This document shows positions 1-9,289 of a stretch of DNA of 64,000 nucleotides, one piece after another. Each line of letters starts with the position of its first letter. Positions within the stretch are counted from its first letter, which is position 1. The notes under the pieces were generated by a model. That model was not told where the DNA came from, did not search any database, and saw only the letters and a program-made list of their open reading frames with translations. This DNA comes from Vibrio palustris (GTDB lineage: Bacteria > Pseudomonadota > Gammaproteobacteria > Enterobacterales > Vibrionaceae). The DNA lies in assembly GCF_024346995.1 (NCBI RefSeq), contig NZ_AP024888.1, positions 868,001 to 932,000 on the forward strand, written 5' to 3'. The position numbers and the translations under genes are program-made.

Positions 1-194
1 GCCGTTTTCTCTGGCATTAAAAGACTGAGTGATTCGCGGGCGGGTCGTCCATGAATAATGTTAAACACGGTTTGTACATTCAGATCATGACGTTTAGCTA
101 ATTGCGTCCATGAGCGCGTTACCGCCTCCAGCGAGTCAATTAACGTGCCGTCGAGATCAAATAATGCGGCTTTAAAAGGTTCCGTTTTTTTCAT
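1..194 (-). CDS. HAD-superfamily phosphatase, N-terminal part
   Basis: The gene runs leftwards off the window edge, so only about 64 residues are visible. HAD motif I, FDLDGTLID, lies at residues 12-20 with the two catalytic aspartates at 13 and 15. The following text (FNIIHGRPA) resembles the small-sugar-phosphate phosphatases of the E. coli YfbT group, which dephosphorylate sugar or polyol phosphates in the cytoplasm. The ATG at 194 has AAGGAG six bases upstream, which fixes the start. The cap domain and motifs II-IV lie outside the window, so the substrate cannot be judged. Confidence 0.85.
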   Translation of the reverse strand, partial: MKKTEPFKAALFDLDGTLIDSLEAVTRSWTQLAKRHDLNVQTVFNIIHGRPARESLSLLMPEKT

Positions 195-481
195 ACTAAC
201 TCCTTGATATATCAATCTATCATACTCGTGACTCTGTTCACTGCAAAGCGTTGACTCAAAAAGCGTCACACAACCGTGATCTTTTTATTGTCACGACACC
301 GTTGTCTTGCAACGCAGCATTATTGAGTTGTTTATTAATGAGTCACTCAATCAACTGGTGGGTACGTTCGCACTTTATCAAAAATGTATAACAATGCATA
401 AAATATGACTAGATACTTTGTAATTGGCTAGTTACCCTATAGGCCACATAACTCAGTTCTCAGCGACCTTTAGGATCAACA

Positions 482-1738
482 ATGCACCAGCTGAAACAAG
501 ACATCACTTTATTTTCAGGCATCAGTCAGCTTGCAACAACGTTGCTAGGTACGGGGTTATTTATGGTTCCGGCGATAGCATCGGGGATCACGGGCTCACT
601 GACCTTATGGGCATGGTGTATTCTTTTTATCGCGATTTGTCCCATTGCCCTTACCTTTGCCACGATGGGCAAGCATTACCCTAATGCGGGCGGGACAGCC
701 TATTTTGTGCGCAGAGCATTTAATAAACGACTAGAAAATGCGGTAGCATGGTTATTTATGAGTATCATGCCCGTGGGGATCCCTCCCGCCATTGCACTGG
801 CCGGCGGATTTTTAAAGCCCATTTTACCGAGTTTTTTAGCTCATGATTGGGCCGCGCAACTGCTTACGATTGCTTTATTATTGATCGTTAATCTCATGGG
901 CAGTAAATCTTCTGGGCAACTCCAGTCTCTGATTGCATTATGTATCTTTGCGCTGATTGGTGGATTCTTTTGGCAAGGTAATATCGGCCTAGACGATTTG
1001 GTCATGCCAACCTTACATGCCCAAGATGCTATCTCGATTGGCGAAGCATTGGCAGTGATGTTTTGGTGTTTTGTGGGCATTGAAGCATTTGCCCACATGG
1101 GCGAAGAATTTAAAAACCCACAGCGAGACTTTCCGATTGCGATTTTGGCAGGCTGTTTTATTGCCGGATGCGTATATTGGGCGTGTACCGTGGTGATATT
1201 AAAGTTTCATGCTTATGGCAGCAGTCATTTTGATAATGGCTCTATCCCTTGGCTAAGCGATCATTTGTTTGGTTCAAACATGGCCCTAGTGATCAGTATT
1301 CTGGGCTTTTTTGCCTGTTTTGCTAGTGTTAACTTATACACGCAAAGTTTATCACGCATGGTATTGTCGCAAGCTCGTCAATACCGACCTTCCAGCGCGT
1401 TGGTATCCGTGTCATCTCGAGGAGTGCCAGTACGAGCCACGTACGTGGTCTTTGCTGTGATCACCGCCTCTTGCGTTTTAGGGCTCGTGACAGAACTCGA
1501 TCTCTCGATCTTTCTAAAGCTCGCCAACAGCGTGTTTGTCATGATCTATTTACTGGCCATGCTGGCGGCAACTCGCCTATTAACCGGGAAGGCTCGTCAT
1601 CTTGCACGTTTGTCATTACTGCTGTGTACGTTAGTTTTCTTATGTTTGGGCTGGTCGATGCTTTATGCCGTGATTATTTTGCTCGTGTTTATGCGTCCTT
1701 GGCAACGCACACAGCAGCGTCATTATGCGCAGTCTTAA
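482..1738 (+). CDS. yjeH: APC-family amino-acid exporter, YjeH type
   Basis: A 418-residue hydrophobic protein with the length and segment layout of APC-superfamily permeases. Closely matching blocks to E. coli YjeH include LLGTG near residue 22, GKHYPNAGG near 63, MFWCFVGIEAFAHM near 193 and EFKNPQRDFP just after it. YjeH exports L-methionine and branched-chain amino acids across the inner membrane. The ATG at 482 follows AGGATCAACA, a reasonable ribosome binding site. The gene stands alone and ends at a strong hairpin shared with the convergent gene. Substrate is inferred from family membership. Confidence 0.88.
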   Translation: MHQLKQDITLFSGISQLATTLLGTGLFMVPAIASGITGSLTLWAWCILFIAICPIALTFATMGKHYPNAGGTAYFVRRAFNKRLENAVAWLFMSIMPVGIPPAIALAGGFLKPILPSFLAHDWAAQLLTIALLLIVNLMGSKSSGQLQSLIALCIFALIGGFFWQGNIGLDDLVMPTLHAQDAISIGEALAVMFWCFVGIEAFAHMGEEFKNPQRDFPIAILAGCFIAGCVYWACTVVILKFHAYGSSHFDNGSIPWLSDHLFGSNMALVISILGFFACFASVNLYTQSLSRMVLSQARQYRPSSALVSVSSRGVPVRATYVVFAVITASCVLGLVTELDLSIFLKLANSVFVMIYLLAMLAATRLLTGKARHLARLSLLLCTLVFLCLGWSMLYAVIILLVFMRPWQRTQQRHYAQS

Positions 1739-1777
1739 CAAGATAACTCACTTAGCATGACGTAAAAAATTCCCAAT

Positions 1778-1813
1778 AAAAAAGACATCGTGGCCTAACA
1801 CGATGTCTTTTTT
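1778..1813. terminator. Bidirectional terminator
   Basis: A perfect 15-bp stem (AAAAAAGACATCGTG and its complement) with a six-base loop and A/T runs on both sides. It lies between the convergent yjeH and metallophosphoesterase genes and can serve both. Confidence 0.9.
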
Positions 1814-1855
1814 ATATCGAAAATGTCTATATGTCAGTCACTCTCTCGTTAACGC

Positions 1856-2644
1856 TTAAGCCGATTCAAAATGTGGGACTAAATCACCAATGGCCTGCGC
1901 TTGCTCAGAAAAGTGGCACAGTTCCAACCGGCCATCTTTGTGTTCCAGAATCGCGGTACAATTTTCTACCCAATCGCCCGTATTCATATACAAGGTATTA
2001 TCGATATAACCCAACTCCGGGTTATGGATATGACCACACACAATACCATCGACTTGCGCTTGCTGAGCTCGTTGTACCGCTAATTGACGAAAACGCTCCA
2101 TCGCCGTTTCCGCTTTTTTTGAACACTGTTTAAGCGTGCGAGCCACCGACTGATATGGCCTCCCACACAAACGTCGCCCATAGTTCCACAGACTATTCAA
2201 GCCAAGCACAACATCATAGGCATAGTCGCCAAGAACTTCATCAAAACGGCTTGCACACATATCACGGTCAAAAATATCACCGTGGAGCAAAAGTAAGCGG
2301 CCATGCACAGGGCTATGATAAATATATTCTTTATGAATTTCGATATCTTGCAGACTTTCACCATCATAACGGCGCATAGGAATATCATGGTTACCGGGAA
2401 TGTACACCACTTTAGTACCTTGCTTCGCTTTATTTAATAACAGTTCATACACCTTTTGGTGCGCCTTTGGCCAGTGCCAACGGCGACGCAAGGCCTGCAT
2501 ATCAACGATATCACCGACCAGGAAAAGATACTGGCTTTCATGATTTTGCAAAAATTTTAATAAATATTCTGCTCGGCAATGTTTTTCGCCCAAATGTAAA
2601 TCGGACAACCAAATCGCATGGCAATGACGTTTGCTTGAAGTCAT
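1856..2644 (-). CDS. Calcineurin-like metallophosphoesterase (LpxH-like family)
   Basis: A 262-residue protein carrying the complete metallophosphoesterase signature: D15-x-H17 (SDLHLG), GD45xxD, GNHD at 84-87, LHGD at 120-123 and GHIHNP near residue 205. These residues bind two metal ions. The family includes UDP-2,3-diacylglucosamine diphosphatases of lipid A synthesis, and this copy belongs to the broader LpxH-related group found as an extra paralogue in many proteobacteria. The ATG at 2644 has GGGAG five bases upstream. The true substrate is not shown by the sequence. Confidence 0.85.
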   Translation of the reverse strand: MTSSKRHCHAIWLSDLHLGEKHCRAEYLLKFLQNHESQYLFLVGDIVDMQALRRRWHWPKAHQKVYELLLNKAKQGTKVVYIPGNHDIPMRRYDGESLQDIEIHKEYIYHSPVHGRLLLLHGDIFDRDMCASRFDEVLGDYAYDVVLGLNSLWNYGRRLCGRPYQSVARTLKQCSKKAETAMERFRQLAVQRAQQAQVDGIVCGHIHNPELGYIDNTLYMNTGDWVENCTAILEHKDGRLELCHFSEQAQAIGDLVPHFESA

Positions 2645-2731
2645 ATCGTCTCCCTTTAACTAGCCGACAGTATTAGACTAGTGATTTGGGTTGACGATTA
2701 GGTTACATCCCCTTGATATTTATGTGACAGC

Positions 2732-3133
2732 TCACAAGGCCCAGTCATCATCCGCAGCGCTCCGCGCCTCCCGCGCTTCACTCAGGGTACAATCCGTTTG
2801 CGCCATTAATTCTGCAATCGTTAATGCGCTGTTCTCTTTCACTAATTGTAATAGAACCGCCGATTTATCCTCGTTAGATATCATGGCAGGTTTGGACAAT
2901 TCGCCCAAAATACGAGCCACCATAGAGCACTCTGTGTCTAATCCGAGGCTTTGCCATTGCTGGCAAAATTGCTTGAGTTGTTGAGCGTTACCTTGTATTT
3001 GCCAATGGCGAGAGCGCCGAATTCGCTGCATTTCACAGCCATGCTGCTGAGCCATATCTCGCAATTGTGTGGCTCTGGTGCGCCCAACTCGCTGTACAAA
3101 GGAACGCAGCTCCACCGTTAAAGGTATATCCAT
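2732..3133 (-). CDS. Small RRF_GI-like protein
   Basis: A 133-residue protein. Residues about 1-65 contain VQRVGRTRATQLRDMA and RIRRSRHWQIQG, resembling the short Vibrio family catalogued as ribosome recycling factor, RRF_GI type. Despite the name, these proteins lack the three-helix bundle of true RRF, and their function is unknown. The C-terminal half is acidic and helical. The start follows AGGG eight bases upstream. It is transcribed in the same direction as the metallophosphoesterase but is separated by about 90 bases. The family call is from memory of the motif and is moderately secure. Confidence 0.6.
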   Translation of the reverse strand: MDIPLTVELRSFVQRVGRTRATQLRDMAQQHGCEMQRIRRSRHWQIQGNAQQLKQFCQQWQSLGLDTECSMVARILGELSKPAMISNEDKSAVLLQLVKENSALTIAELMAQTDCTLSEAREARSAADDDWAL

Positions 3134-3292
3134 CGTTTTACCCTATTCAGACACGACATAAAGACCCCATGATAATACTGATTAACCGCTCAATATCATA
3201 GTCATCGCCACGCTAAAAACTACCGAGTTTGTCCAACACCAGCTATGCTAAAACCATAATCAAATTAAGCCGCATAACTAAAGGGAGTGGCC

Positions 3293-4138
3293 ATGAAGCA
3301 ATACTTGACCGTCTGTATTGACGAGCAACAGTTACCCGATCAGTTGGTCAGTCTCACCATTTGGGCCGCGCAAAAAACGGCGCTTCCCATCCAATTGATT
3401 TATCGCACCGCCACTTGTGCTGGAGTGATGAAAGACGGTGAGGCTCGCCCTGAATTTGAAGGGCATAACGAAGCCATTGAGCCACTCCTCCACGCAGATG
3501 AACACATTGCGCAAGCACAACTCGAGCAAGAACAAACGATGCTGCAGCCGATTCATCGGCAACTTTGTGATGCGGGACTGACGTCTGACGTTATGCATAT
3601 TCATCATGGCACATGGAAACAGACACTCAGTGAGTACCAAGAAAGCACGGATTTATTTATGATTGAAAATCATCATGGTATGCAAGAAAAACTCCCTGAT
3701 TACTTAGAAAGTGTCATGACCTCTACGCAAACTGATTTATTGATCGCTCAACGACAAACAAAAGCGCCAAGCCGTTGTATCGTCGCCTTTGATGGCCGCT
3801 CTCATAACTTAGCCTTTATTCGTAAAATACTATTGATGCCACTCTTACACTCGATGCCATTGGATTTAGTTATCGTTAATGCCAATGAAGAAGAACGTCA
3901 TTATTTTCAAGATGCCGAGGCATATTGGGTTGCGAATGGGAAAGAGGTTTCTGTCACCGAATTACAAGGCAATGTCGCCCAAGAGTTGGCGAATTATCAA
4001 CTTTCACGTCCAGATTCATTGCTCGTTATTTCTGCATCACCACATTCTCGTTTTTTGAGATTTTGGCTAGGCAGTCATACTAAAGATATTTTGTGTGCGG
4101 CAGAAGGCCCGGTATTAATCATTTCAAATCAACAGTAA
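3293..4138 (+). CDS. Tandem universal stress protein (UspE-like)
   Basis: About 281 residues forming two Usp domains of roughly 140 residues each, the layout of UspE. The first runs from MKQYLTVCID; the second begins at CIVAFDGRSHN and ends LLVISASPHSR...EGPVLIISNQQ. The usual nucleotide-binding G-2x-G-9x-G-S pattern is degraded in the second domain, so ATP binding is doubtful there. Cytoplasmic role in stress survival is inferred from the family. The ATG at 3293 is preferred over an in-frame GTG six bases earlier because AAGGGAG lies just upstream with normal spacing. Confidence 0.8.
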   Translation: MKQYLTVCIDEQQLPDQLVSLTIWAAQKTALPIQLIYRTATCAGVMKDGEARPEFEGHNEAIEPLLHADEHIAQAQLEQEQTMLQPIHRQLCDAGLTSDVMHIHHGTWKQTLSEYQESTDLFMIENHHGMQEKLPDYLESVMTSTQTDLLIAQRQTKAPSRCIVAFDGRSHNLAFIRKILLMPLLHSMPLDLVIVNANEEERHYFQDAEAYWVANGKEVSVTELQGNVAQELANYQLSRPDSLLVISASPHSRFLRFWLGSHTKDILCAAEGPVLIISNQQ

Positions 4139-4331
4139 TGGGCGTAATTGCCCATTATTACCTCATAAGGTTCCCCATCATTATTCTCAAATTATGAGAG
4201 TTTGTTCGCATAGTTATTAAATAATCACCACTGACATACGTTTTTAATATGAGAATTATTTAATATCAATGTTATTTAATATAACGATGCCCTAACCACA
4301 CCATCCATTGAATACTCATTAAGGGAACTAA

Positions 4332-5420
4332 ATGATTAAAAATATTATGTTAACCATACTCACGTTGTGCTTATCGTTAAGTGCCTATGCGAAAACAGGG
4401 ATTTTTCCAACGGCAACTTTTGATAATCTCAGCTATGGCCTGTACTGGTTTGGTGCGAATAACCAATACGAAAAGTCATCCGCTGAAACCAGCCACGGTA
4501 GCCGCTTTTATGACCCCAATAAGCCAACCTTAATTTTTATTCATGGCTGGCAAAAAGGGCATATTACCGATCGCGATCGCTCGGTCTATTTTGAAGATAA
4601 TAATGGCTGGCCAGATGAAGACTTTGCCAACCTATGGCGCAGTGAAGGCTACAACGTAGGTATCTTATATTGGGATCAATTCGCCGATGAATCTGAAGTG
4701 AAAGATGCGGAAGCTAAAATCTGGACGGCCACAGGCCCACGTAATATGCGCTGGTTAGATAGCAACGGTGATTATCATCAAGGTCCGAACCAAAACGTGG
4801 TTGATATCCTGCTAGAAAGCTACGAACAAGCTATGCAATATTATACAGGACCTGAGCTTCGCCTGGCGGGACATAGTTTGGGTAACCAAGTGGCGTTACG
4901 ATTGGCAGACCAATTAGTGGCCGCGCAGCAGCAAGGCAAAGTAACAAGCTATGAAGTGCCTAATCGTGTCTCGTTACTTGACCCTTTCTACTCGAACCAT
5001 TCTAAAGACTATCTCAACGGTGCATGGGTCGGTGAAAAAGCACGTGAAATTGTTAACCGATTAAAATCAGCCGGTATGGCTATTGACTCTTACCGTTCAT
5101 CGATCGTGACATCCAGCGTATTTGCTGGCGATGAAAACAAAGAACTATCCAATTCTGTGGCATTTACAGAAATCAAAACCGGCTTCTTTAACCAGTTTCA
5201 GATCTCTGAAAAACACAGCTCTGCAGTCTGGCTTTACTTCTGGTCGATTATTTACCCCACTCCAACAGTCACCAATAGTGCGATGCCGGGGTTATCCGCA
5301 TCTTCAACGTATGATGATGTTCGCCAATGGATGTTTACCAGCGATCATTTAGTACAAACGGCTGGAGATAATACCAAAGATCCGCAAGATAACCTCTATG
5401 AGCAGCGCCCAGGGCTTTAA
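4332..5420 (+). CDS. Secreted lipase-like alpha/beta hydrolase
   Basis: A 362-residue protein with a clear 20-residue signal peptide ending AYA before KTG. The fold signature is LIFIHGW (oxyanion HG at 71-72) and AGHSLGNQ with the nucleophile Ser182. Plausible partners are Asp217 (SLLDPF) and His296, which would complete a Ser-Asp-His triad. This matches the pancreatic-type lipase (Lipase, PF00151-like) architecture rather than compact esterases. It is probably exported and hydrolyses ester bonds in lipids; the exact substrate is unknown. AAGGGA precedes the ATG. It is a single-gene unit ending at a hairpin. Confidence 0.75.
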   Translation: MIKNIMLTILTLCLSLSAYAKTGIFPTATFDNLSYGLYWFGANNQYEKSSAETSHGSRFYDPNKPTLIFIHGWQKGHITDRDRSVYFEDNNGWPDEDFANLWRSEGYNVGILYWDQFADESEVKDAEAKIWTATGPRNMRWLDSNGDYHQGPNQNVVDILLESYEQAMQYYTGPELRLAGHSLGNQVALRLADQLVAAQQQGKVTSYEVPNRVSLLDPFYSNHSKDYLNGAWVGEKAREIVNRLKSAGMAIDSYRSSIVTSSVFAGDENKELSNSVAFTEIKTGFFNQFQISEKHSSAVWLYFWSIIYPTPTVTNSAMPGLSASSTYDDVRQWMFTSDHLVQTAGDNTKDPQDNLYEQRPGL

Positions 5421-5435
5421 GGAATTAGATCACAT

Positions 5436-5458
5436 GAGCCTGCCACACCGGCAGGCTC
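5436..5458. terminator. Hairpin between convergent genes
   Basis: A perfect nine-base stem (GAGCCTGCC) with a five-base loop between the converging hydrolase and DUF2798 genes. No U-run follows on either strand, so it is a weak or unconventional terminator. Confidence 0.5.
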
Positions 5459-5466
5459 CATATCGG

Positions 5467-5919
5467 TTATGTCGCTAATTTTGATAGTGCTTTTTGCATA
5501 CGCGGCTTAACCACAAACACCATCATCATCCCAATCACATAGCCTAATGGCAGCGCTTTGAGTAACGTCATTAGCCATATTTGTAAAAACATGAATACGC
5601 TATCACTCTGCGCCGTCGTGATGGTTGCTATGAGGGATAAAATCGACTCAATACTCAATGCAATCAATAAACATTGCACAAGTTTCTGTGTGAGGAGAGA
5701 AAAGCCAATAAAACGCTTTGCCACAAATTGACCGATATTTTGCAGCATAAAGCCAACAATCGGTAAAATAACACACAGTGACACACAGAGCGCTTTCGCC
5801 CACTCCATCCAAAAGTCTTGTGTCATACCATGATTGAGGTACGTCATAAAAAAAGAAATCGTGGCGACAATACACGTTGGCGCCGTATAAATAATAAAGA
5901 ATTTTTTGATTTTCATCAT
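5467..5919 (-). CDS. DUF2798 inner-membrane protein
   Basis: About 150 residues with four hydrophobic segments arranged as two similar halves; the C-terminal half ends PLGYVIGMMMVFVVKPRMQKAL, typical of DUF2798 proteins. Function of the family is unknown. The in-frame TTG at 5925 is less likely than the ATG at 5919, which has AGAGA at suitable distance. It is divergent from a MarR-type regulator, and a double palindrome fills the shared intergenic space, so regulator control is likely. This is an inference from position. Confidence 0.75.
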   Translation of the reverse strand: MMKIKKFFIIYTAPTCIVATISFFMTYLNHGMTQDFWMEWAKALCVSLCVILPIVGFMLQNIGQFVAKRFIGFSLLTQKLVQCLLIALSIESILSLIATITTAQSDSVFMFLQIWLMTLLKALPLGYVIGMMMVFVVKPRMQKALSKLAT

Positions 5920-5934
5920 GTCCAAATCGTCTCT

Positions 5935-5979
5935 TAGTTGATATAGTCAACTATACCGATGATAGTTGACTATATCAAC
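5935..5979. promoter_or_regulatory. Paired-dyad operator, probable MarR binding region
   Basis: Two 15-base near-palindromes, GTTGATATAGTCAAC (5937-5951) and GTTGACTATATCAAC (5965-5979), are exact reverse complements of each other, centred 28 bases apart. Each is itself a dyad with GTTGA/TCAAC arms. They fill the space between the divergent DUF2798 and MarR genes, the standard position for an autoregulatory MarR operator. Confidence 0.8.
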
Positions 5980-5982
5980 CTT

Positions 5983-6411
5983 ATGACTATGACCTCTCTT
6001 GAACACCATCTACACCTAGTGAACCAACTTATTCGAGAACGGATGAGTGAACGTCTTCACGAGCAAGGTATTCCCTGCTCTTTTTTCCAAAGTATTGTGT
6101 TACTACAAATTGGACAACATCAGCCATGTACCGCACACACAATTGTAGAGATTACCGGCAAAGACAAAGCTCAAATCACGCGTTTAATTAATGAATTAGT
6201 CAAAATCGACTTACTAGAACGTCAGCAAAACCCCAATGACAAGCGTCAGTTCTGGCTCTCTTTAACGCCGTTAGGATTTGCGACATTTACACAAATAAGC
6301 GACATCCGACAAGCCTTATCACAACAGGCGTTAAACCATCTCACTCAGGAAGAGCAAAGCTTAGCAACAGAGGTCATCATATCGATGAGCAATAATCTCA
6401 AAAGCGTATAA
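5983..6411 (+). CDS. MarR-family transcriptional regulator
   Basis: About 142 residues with the winged-helix core: recognition-helix region TIVEITGKDKAQITRLINELVKIDLLERQQNPNDKR and wing DKRQFWLSLTPLG, as in MarR regulators. It should bind DNA as a dimer and respond to a small ligand. An in-frame ATG at 5959 would place the second operator dyad inside the coding sequence; the ATG at 5983 avoids this. Neither has a visible Shine-Dalgarno sequence, so a leaderless or weakly initiated message is possible. The divergent DUF2798 gene is its likely target besides itself. Confidence 0.85.
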   Translation: MTMTSLEHHLHLVNQLIRERMSERLHEQGIPCSFFQSIVLLQIGQHQPCTAHTIVEITGKDKAQITRLINELVKIDLLERQQNPNDKRQFWLSLTPLGFATFTQISDIRQALSQQALNHLTQEEQSLATEVIISMSNNLKSV

Positions 6412-6458
6412 GCCTTATCCTATTCACTGCTCACTCTGAATTACGATCTGGCAGATAT

Positions 6459-6487
6459 AAAAAAGGCAGAGCCACCTGGCACTGCCT
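6459..6487 (-). terminator. Rho-independent terminator
   Basis: Read on the minus strand, GGCAGTGCC and GGCTCTGCC form a stem followed by TTTTTT. It lies 25 bases past the stop of the substrate-binding-protein gene. Confidence 0.85.
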
Positions 6488-6511
6488 TCAATTGGTTCAC
6501 TCTTTGAGTGA

Positions 6512-7285
6512 TTAGCCACCATAGATGTCAAAATCAAAGTACTTTTTCGCAATGGCCTGATAAGTACCATCTTTATGCATCGCCGCTAGTGCTTTATTGA
6601 TTTTCGCTAGTAGCTCAGTATCGGCTTTGCGTACACCAATACCTGCGCCAACACCAAAGTATTCTGGGTCGTTGACTTCTGGGCCACTAAAGTGGAAGTC
6701 TTTGCCTACTGGGCGGTTAAGGAAACCATCACTTGCGGCAACTGCATCTTGGAATGCGGCATCCAGACGACCATTCACCAAATCCGCATACACAATGTCT
6801 TGGCTTTGGTAAGTCACAACATCCACACCTTGCTTCGCCCACATTTGCTTGGCGTAAGTCTCTGCTGTTGTGCCTTGAAATACACCGACACGCTTACCTT
6901 TGAGTGATTTTACTGTCGGTTTCAGCGTTACCTTATTCGCAGTAATCAAACGCGCTGGTGTACCATATAACTTATCAGAGAAGTTAATCTGTTTTTGACG
7001 GGCTGGCGTGATCGACATAGAAGAAAGGATCGCATCCATTTTCTTCGCTTTAAGAGCAGGAATTAAGCCATCAAAATCACTTTCAACCCAAGTACAATCT
7101 GCATCCATACGTTTACAAATCTCTTTGCCAAGGTCAATATCAAAACCTGCTAGCGAGCCATCCGGTTTTTTGTATTCGAATGGAGCATAGCCAGGATTCA
7201 CACCAAGGCGAACTTGTGTTGCTGCCATCGTCGATGAAGTAAATGCGATTCCTGCAAGTAGTACGGCAAATAGTGATTTTTTCAT
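6512..7285 (-). CDS. Periplasmic basic/polar amino-acid-binding protein
   Basis: A 257-residue extracellular solute-binding protein, family 3. The signal peptide is MKKSLFAVLLAGIAFTSS followed by TMAA. The mature domain shows RLGVNPGYAPFEYKKPDGSL, GFDIDLGKEIC, the Cys pair of the HisJ/ArgT branch (KRMDADC), and MSITPARQKQINFSD. This points to lysine/arginine/ornithine/histidine-type ligands. No permease or ATPase gene is next to it, so it is an orphan component here. The ATG at 7285 follows CTGGA and the signal peptide begins there; upstream in-frame codons are not expected to be translated. Confidence 0.85.
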   Translation of the reverse strand: MKKSLFAVLLAGIAFTSSTMAATQVRLGVNPGYAPFEYKKPDGSLAGFDIDLGKEICKRMDADCTWVESDFDGLIPALKAKKMDAILSSMSITPARQKQINFSDKLYGTPARLITANKVTLKPTVKSLKGKRVGVFQGTTAETYAKQMWAKQGVDVVTYQSQDIVYADLVNGRLDAAFQDAVAASDGFLNRPVGKDFHFSGPEVNDPEYFGVGAGIGVRKADTELLAKINKALAAMHKDGTYQAIAKKYFDFDIYGG

Positions 7286-7857
7286 AGTCATTCCAGTCAA
7301 TCCTGATTGCGAAACTGCAACCATCTGTTGATTCGTTAAGGTATGAATCCATTCTGCACAAATCACCATGCATAATCAAGTAAATAAAATGAATTTTTAA
7401 TCATTTTGAGAGTTGCGAATATATTGAACAGATTTTATACATGGATTGAAGAAAAGAAAGCCTCTTCGCTTCAAGCTTCACCGGCTACAAACGCTCAACC
7501 ACAACGTTGATGAACTGTAGATTTTACTAACCCACAACCTATTGCTGAAACGCAATATGGTCGCCAGTCTTGACTTCACCCGGTTTGGACTCATATCTAA
7601 CGCTACAAAAATCAATGGCATTATTTGAAGCAACATCATATAAAATGGCGATCATCAATGAACGATATAATGATTAACCACATACCGCTCATTTTTAAAA
7701 TATAGCGATATTATTTATTGTTTCGCAAAAATTAGCCTATTTTCCTAAGCTTAGGATTAAAGTACTTAAAAGTAATATTGCTTTTTGTTAACATATACAT
7801 CATGTTTATTTTTATTATTTATTTTTCACCAAATTGGTTTAATAGATAGAGGCTATA
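7286..7857. other. Intergenic region, 572 bases
   Basis: AT-rich DNA between the divergent binding-protein and diguanylate-cyclase genes. It must contain both promoters. I see no convincing ORF, RNA gene or repeat. Confidence 0.6.
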
Positions 7858-9216
7858 ATGTCGCTTTTTAGTTGGTCTGATACATCCATAAAGCAAAAAA
7901 TTGGCGGGTTATTTGTTTTTTTACTCAGTTTTATGCTTTGTCTCATCGTATTTTCTGTATATAAAATCAAACAAATTGAAAAAGAGATGAGTGTCGTGGC
8001 CTATATTGATATGCCATTAAGCCAATGGATGCGACAAGTCGAGTTTATCGAACTGGAGCAACATTTACGCCTTGAGCAATATCAGTTGGAAAAAGCGGCC
8101 AAAAATTCTACCGAGAGCCAATACCAACAGTTTATCTTCGAAAAACAAAAAGTAAAAAAGCTCCTCGATAAAGCCATATCATTGATTAACCATTCATTAT
8201 CAGAAAATAAAGTGTATTTACAACCAGAGGCACACCAAAAGGTTACCCACGCCATCAAACGCTATGCACAAAAAAGTGATCAATTCGAGCGCTTGCTAGA
8301 CACCATCTACAAACAAGATTCATTCACTGATCAAGAACGTATCGACGTTGAAAAAATAGCGGATGAACTTGAAGATGCACAAAAACAAATAATTTTCGAA
8401 CTGAATCAATTGGCTAGCGATGATGCAAATTATATCAATCAACATGAGAACGATCTTTTATTGATTGGCGCTTTTCTGGTGCTATGTGCCCTATTGATCG
8501 GGTTAGGCCTAACCATTTATATTGTAAAAGTTATCATGACGCGCATTACGCGCATTAAATCAAACGTAGACACATTAAATACGTCTTTTGAACAACAAGA
8601 ATTGCCAATTAATTTACCTAACCACGTTAACTCAAAAGACGAATTAGCGACCTTAGAGTATGATATTAATATCGCTATTTCGCGCTTAAATCATGAAAGA
8701 ACAAGTCATAAGAAATTTGAACAAGAACTCTTATTTTTGCTCACTCAAGATAAGCTGACAGGGGCATATAATCGCTACAAATGGGATGAACAAATTAAAA
8801 ACCAAATTAACTTGGCAGAAAATGGAGAATATCGATTTTCTTTAATTATTTTAGATGTTGATTATTTTAAGCAGGTTAATGACAATCATGGTCACCAAGT
8901 CGGTGACCAATTACTCCAATGTTTAGTGACCCAAATACAACGGCAAATCCGTAAGACCGACTTACTATTTAGAATCGGCGGGGAGGAATTTGCCATCATT
9001 GCCCCGATGTTAACCAGTGAACAAGCAAAACAATTAGCTAACAAAATAAAACAAAATATCAATGATCTACATGAAAAAGGTATCCCCAAATTTACCATCA
9101 GTTTAGGCATTACTGACTATCAATCTGATGACACGAGTGAATGTATATTTAAGCGAGCAGATGACGCACTTTATAAAGCCAAAGCACAAGGTCGTAATTG
9201 TATCATCGTCGCTTAA
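7858..9216 (+). CDS. Membrane-anchored diguanylate cyclase (GGDEF)
   Basis: A 452-residue protein that should make c-di-GMP from two GTP. Transmembrane segments lie near residues 17-37 and 196-218, enclosing a helical periplasmic sensor of about 155 residues, followed by a HAMP-like linker and a GGDEF domain from about residue 295. The active site reads GGEEF at 374-378, a functional variant. The allosteric inhibitory site RxxD (RKTD, 365-368) sits exactly five residues before it, so product inhibition is expected. AGAGG precedes the ATG. No EAL domain is present. The signal sensed is unknown. Confidence 0.93.
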   Translation: MSLFSWSDTSIKQKIGGLFVFLLSFMLCLIVFSVYKIKQIEKEMSVVAYIDMPLSQWMRQVEFIELEQHLRLEQYQLEKAAKNSTESQYQQFIFEKQKVKKLLDKAISLINHSLSENKVYLQPEAHQKVTHAIKRYAQKSDQFERLLDTIYKQDSFTDQERIDVEKIADELEDAQKQIIFELNQLASDDANYINQHENDLLLIGAFLVLCALLIGLGLTIYIVKVIMTRITRIKSNVDTLNTSFEQQELPINLPNHVNSKDELATLEYDINIAISRLNHERTSHKKFEQELLFLLTQDKLTGAYNRYKWDEQIKNQINLAENGEYRFSLIILDVDYFKQVNDNHGHQVGDQLLQCLVTQIQRQIRKTDLLFRIGGEEFAIIAPMLTSEQAKQLANKIKQNINDLHEKGIPKFTISLGITDYQSDDTSECIFKRADDALYKAKAQGRNCIIVA

Positions 9217-9234
9217 CGAGTTGTTCAAATTAAT

Positions 9235-9266
9235 GAGGCGCATCACAGCAACCCTGTTGCGCCTTA
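9235..9266. terminator. Weak hairpin between convergent genes
   Basis: AGGCGCA pairs with TGCGCCT around a 15-base loop, in the short gap between the diguanylate cyclase and the MFS gene. There is no clear U-run. Confidence 0.35.
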
Positions 9267-9289
9267 CAATTCAATCTAAGAGTGATAAA

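Noticed and set aside
424..684. 86-codon frame overlapping the yjeH start
   Set aside because: Lies in another frame of a well-supported transporter gene.
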